From JAJTCH01 sp040386195 (GTDB lineage Bacteria; Pseudomonadota; Alphaproteobacteria; Rickettsiales; UBA1997), in NCBI GenBank assembly GCA_040386195.1, contig JAZKFV010000022.1, forward strand, positions 6,425-70,424: a DNA stretch of 64,000 nt. Reading direction: 5' to 3'. A program made the position numbers and the translations under genes. Numbering within the stretch: the stretch's first letter is position 1; every line of letters starts with the position of its first letter. This document shows, piece by piece, positions 62,248-64,000 of this stretch. Under the pieces are notes generated by a model. That model saw only the letters and a list, made by a program, of their open reading frames with translations. It had not been told where the DNA came from and searched no databases.

Positions 62248-64000
62248 AGCAAATCACAAATCTTATTAATCATCACATCACCAAGCTCTTCAATATTTTT
62301 CACCGTGATTGAATTGTGATAAAAATCACCAACGTGATGACCAATGCCAATGGCGGCAATTTCTATTTTGGAATGTTTTTCCAAGCGATGAATTGTTTGG
62401 TGCAAATGATCATTCAAAATATCGTGATCATTGTTGGAATTGGTGCTGTCGTCAACTGGCGTGCCGTCGGAAATTACTAATAAAATTTTGCGTTTTTCGC
62501 TGCGGTTTTTCAAACGCGTGCTTGCCCAAATCAAAGCTTCGCCGTCAATATTTTCTTTCAAAGTTCCATCTTTTAACATCAGCGCTAAATTGTTTTTCGA
62601 TTTTTTAAAAGACTGATTAGCGTGTTTATAAATAATGTGGCGCAAGTCGGAAAGCCTTCCGGGGTTTTTTGGTTTTCCCGCCAATTCCCATAATTTACGA
62701 GCTTTGCCGCCTCGCCAATCAACTGTGGTGAAGCCCAAAATTTCAGTTTTAATTCCAAAGCCTTCAAAAATTTTTGCAATAATTTCTGCCGCCATTGCTG
62801 ACATTACAATCGGCGTGCCGCGCATTGAGCCAGAATTATCCAACAGAATTGACAAAATTGTATTTTGATAATCATCTTCCTGAATCGTCAAATAATTATT
62901 TCCAACCAGAGGTTTGGCAATAATTTGGCTCATTTTTTTGCGATCCAGCAAACCTTCTTCTTTGTTAAATTCAAAAAATATTTGTTTTTTTGCCAGCAAT
63001 TTACGCTTCAATTTGGCAGTTAATTGTTTAGAAATGCGCTGCAATTTTTCTAATTTCAAATCAAGTTGAAGCCTTAATCCTTCTAGCTCACCAGCATTAC
63101 TCAAATCATCAGCTTTAATTATTTGATCAAATTTTTTGGTGAAAATTTTATATTCTGGAACAAATTTTATATTCGCCGAATTGCTGCTCAAATCTTCAAT
63201 TTCAGTTCCACCAGAAATTTCTTGTTCACTTTGTTCAAACACCTTGGCTTCTTTATTTTCCTCGCTCGGCGCGGCGGACAAAGATTTATCTATTTGAATT
63301 TCTTTCTCTATATTTTCTTCGTTGTTAGTTTGATTTTGCTGCGGCTGGGATTTTTCTTCACTTTGATTTTCTGATTGTTCTTCTTGCTGTTTTTGGTTTT
63401 CTTGGTTTTGATTATTTAAAAATTCAATAATTTCTAGAGCCTTGCTAGAAAAGGCTTTCTGGTCGTTAGTTAATTCAGACAATTGATTTATTTTCGTTAA
63501 TAAATCTTTGCCAATAATTTTTTTATAACCATCAATTCGAGTTTGCAAATTATTAAATACTGGGTTCCCGCTTTCGCGGGAATGACAATCCAAAAGCAAA
63601 AACGGCAAAAAAGAATAATCATTAATCGCTTCTAAATTTTTCTCTAAAATCTTTTCTAAATTAACCGCAATTCCCTTGAATTCAGCGCAGCCTTGTTTGA
63701 TTAGACGAAACTTTTCAAAATCGTTAAAGAGCTTTTGCGATTGCTCATTTTCTAAATTTTGCTGATGAATTTTGTGATTATGAAACTTCAAATAAACCGC
63801 CGCCAAATCAGCAAAGGCACGGGTTTGATCTAAATTATTGTTGGTAATTTGCGGCAAAGAAATGTGGTTTTTCAAAAAAGAATTCTGATTTACAGCAGAA
63901 AAATTTGCTGATTCTAATTCAAAATCAACAGTAATTTTATCAAAAGCCGTAATGGCTTTGATCGTTGAAACTATTGATTCTTCGAGATCTTTTTTATTAT
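62244..64000 (-). CDS. cobT: CobT-like cobaltochelatase subunit (vWA domain), 5' partial
   Basis: The frame stays open past the TTG at 63875 to the window edge; its added residues (IKAITAFDKITVDFE...) match the CobT N-terminus, so the start is outside. The product has an N-terminal helical part, a disordered Gln/Glu-rich middle (about 63200-63420) and a C-terminal von Willebrand A domain with MIDAS DNSGSM, LGFTTVDWRGG and ISDGTPVDDST. CobT pairs with CobS in the aerobic CobNST complex, but Rickettsiales-type genomes keep CobST-like pairs without cobalamin synthesis. A palindromic repeat encodes CHSRESGNPVF in the N-terminal part. Confidence 0.88.
   Translation of the reverse strand, partial: NKKDLEESIVSTIKAITAFDKITVDFELESANFSAVNQNSFLKNHISLPQITNNNLDQTRAFADLAAVYLKFHNHKIHQQNLENEQSQKLFNDFEKFRLIKQGCAEFKGIAVNLEKILEKNLEAINDYSFLPFLLLDCHSRESGNPVFNNLQTRIDGYKKIIGKDLLTKINQLSELTNDQKAFSSKALEIIEFLNNQNQENQKQQEEQSENQSEEKSQPQQNQTNNEENIEKEIQIDKSLSAAPSEENKEAKVFEQSEQEISGGTEIEDLSSNSANIKFVPEYKIFTKKFDQIIKADDLSNAGELEGLRLQLDLKLEKLQRISKQLTAKLKRKLLAKKQIFFEFNKEEGLLDRKKMSQIIAKPLVGNNYLTIQEDDYQNTILSILLDNSGSMRGTPIVMSAMAAEIIAKIFEGFGIKTEILGFTTVDWRGGKARKLWELAGKPKNPGRLSDLRHIIYKHANQSFKKSKNNLALMLKDGTLKENIDGEALIWASTRLKNRSEKRKILLVISDGTPVDDSTNSNNDHDILNDHLHQTIHRLEKHSKIEIAAIGIGHHVGDFYHNSITVKNIEELGDVMINKICDLL
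63561..63587. repeat. GC-rich palindromic repeat inserted in frame in cobT
   Basis: The stem TTCCCGC/GCGGGAA (63565-63571 and 63576-63582) within a TGGGTTCCCGC...GAATGACA unit matches the widespread dispersed repeat whose translation reads CHSRESGNP. It is read through in frame, keeping cobT open. Confidence 0.85.

Noticed and set aside
1..64000. CRISPR arrays, transposases, integrases, rRNA genes
   Set aside because: I looked for direct repeat-spacer arrays, DDE or tyrosine recombinase motifs and rRNA core sequences and found none. The 7-bp heptad arrays lack spacers and are not CRISPR.

Overview
The window is AT-rich and almost fully coding. It belongs to an alphaproteobacterium, most likely a host-associated member of the Rickettsiales or a close relative. 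The evidence is a PopZ (DUF2497) C-terminus, a VirB8-VirB9 pair of a vir-type type IV secretion system, the CPVSG variant of the first UvrA zinc motif, a CobT-like chelatase subunit, an EamA-type (SAM-uptake-like) permease, ankyrin-type proteins and several families of small palindromic repeats. It is not a minimal genome: citramalate synthase, TrpG/TrpD, FolB, PdxH and RibF are retained. That recalls amino-acid-synthesising, less reduced Rickettsiales lineages, but the placement is an inference.

Layout. 1-5053: a hybrid histidine kinase (cut by the left edge) faces a 1003-residue FAD oxidoreductase whose C-terminus repeats the kinase's sensor domain. 5234-12518: tRNA-Ile, a PfkB-type kinase, murF, mraY, cimA and ftsH on the plus strand. 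12525-19463: two giant divergent genes, a 1234-residue helical protein and a 1010-residue ankyrin plus kinase-like protein, both effector-like. 19468-25263: infB, nusA and a macro-domain-like protein. 25353-29047: nusB-rimM-trmD facing tsaB and an FAD/NAD(P)-binding protein. 29203-36759: a decayed pepF 3' end, a 558-residue unknown, pepF, dinD, an rRNA methyltransferase, psd and ribF. 36861-43228: an oligopeptide-type binding protein, an XRE regulator, rpmA/rplU on the other strand, a Pif1-like helicase, an EamA permease, a MerR regulator and exonuclease III. 43225-48354: two lipoproteins, tsaE, a RelE/HigB-type toxin-antitoxin pair and uvrA. 48448-54000: a GNAT, a KamA-type radical SAM enzyme fused to an adrenodoxin-like ferredoxin, a LysR regulator and PopZ. 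54090-64000: an ankyrin-like small protein, a NifU-domain protein, tRNA-Arg and one tight operon cinA-virB8-virB9-folB-trpG-trpD-(S66 peptidase-like)-pdxH, which converges on a cobT-like gene cut by the right edge.

How it fits together. Housekeeping genes sit in short operons with 1-4 bp stop/start overlaps. Single large genes of unknown or effector-like character lie between them, and VirB8/VirB9 offer a plausible secretion route. Heptad-based inverted repeats, a perfect 30-bp palindrome in dinD, a GC-rich palindrome translated in frame within cobT and a partial tRNA-Arg duplication show active small-repeat dynamics. No transposase, integrase, CRISPR array or rRNA gene was seen.
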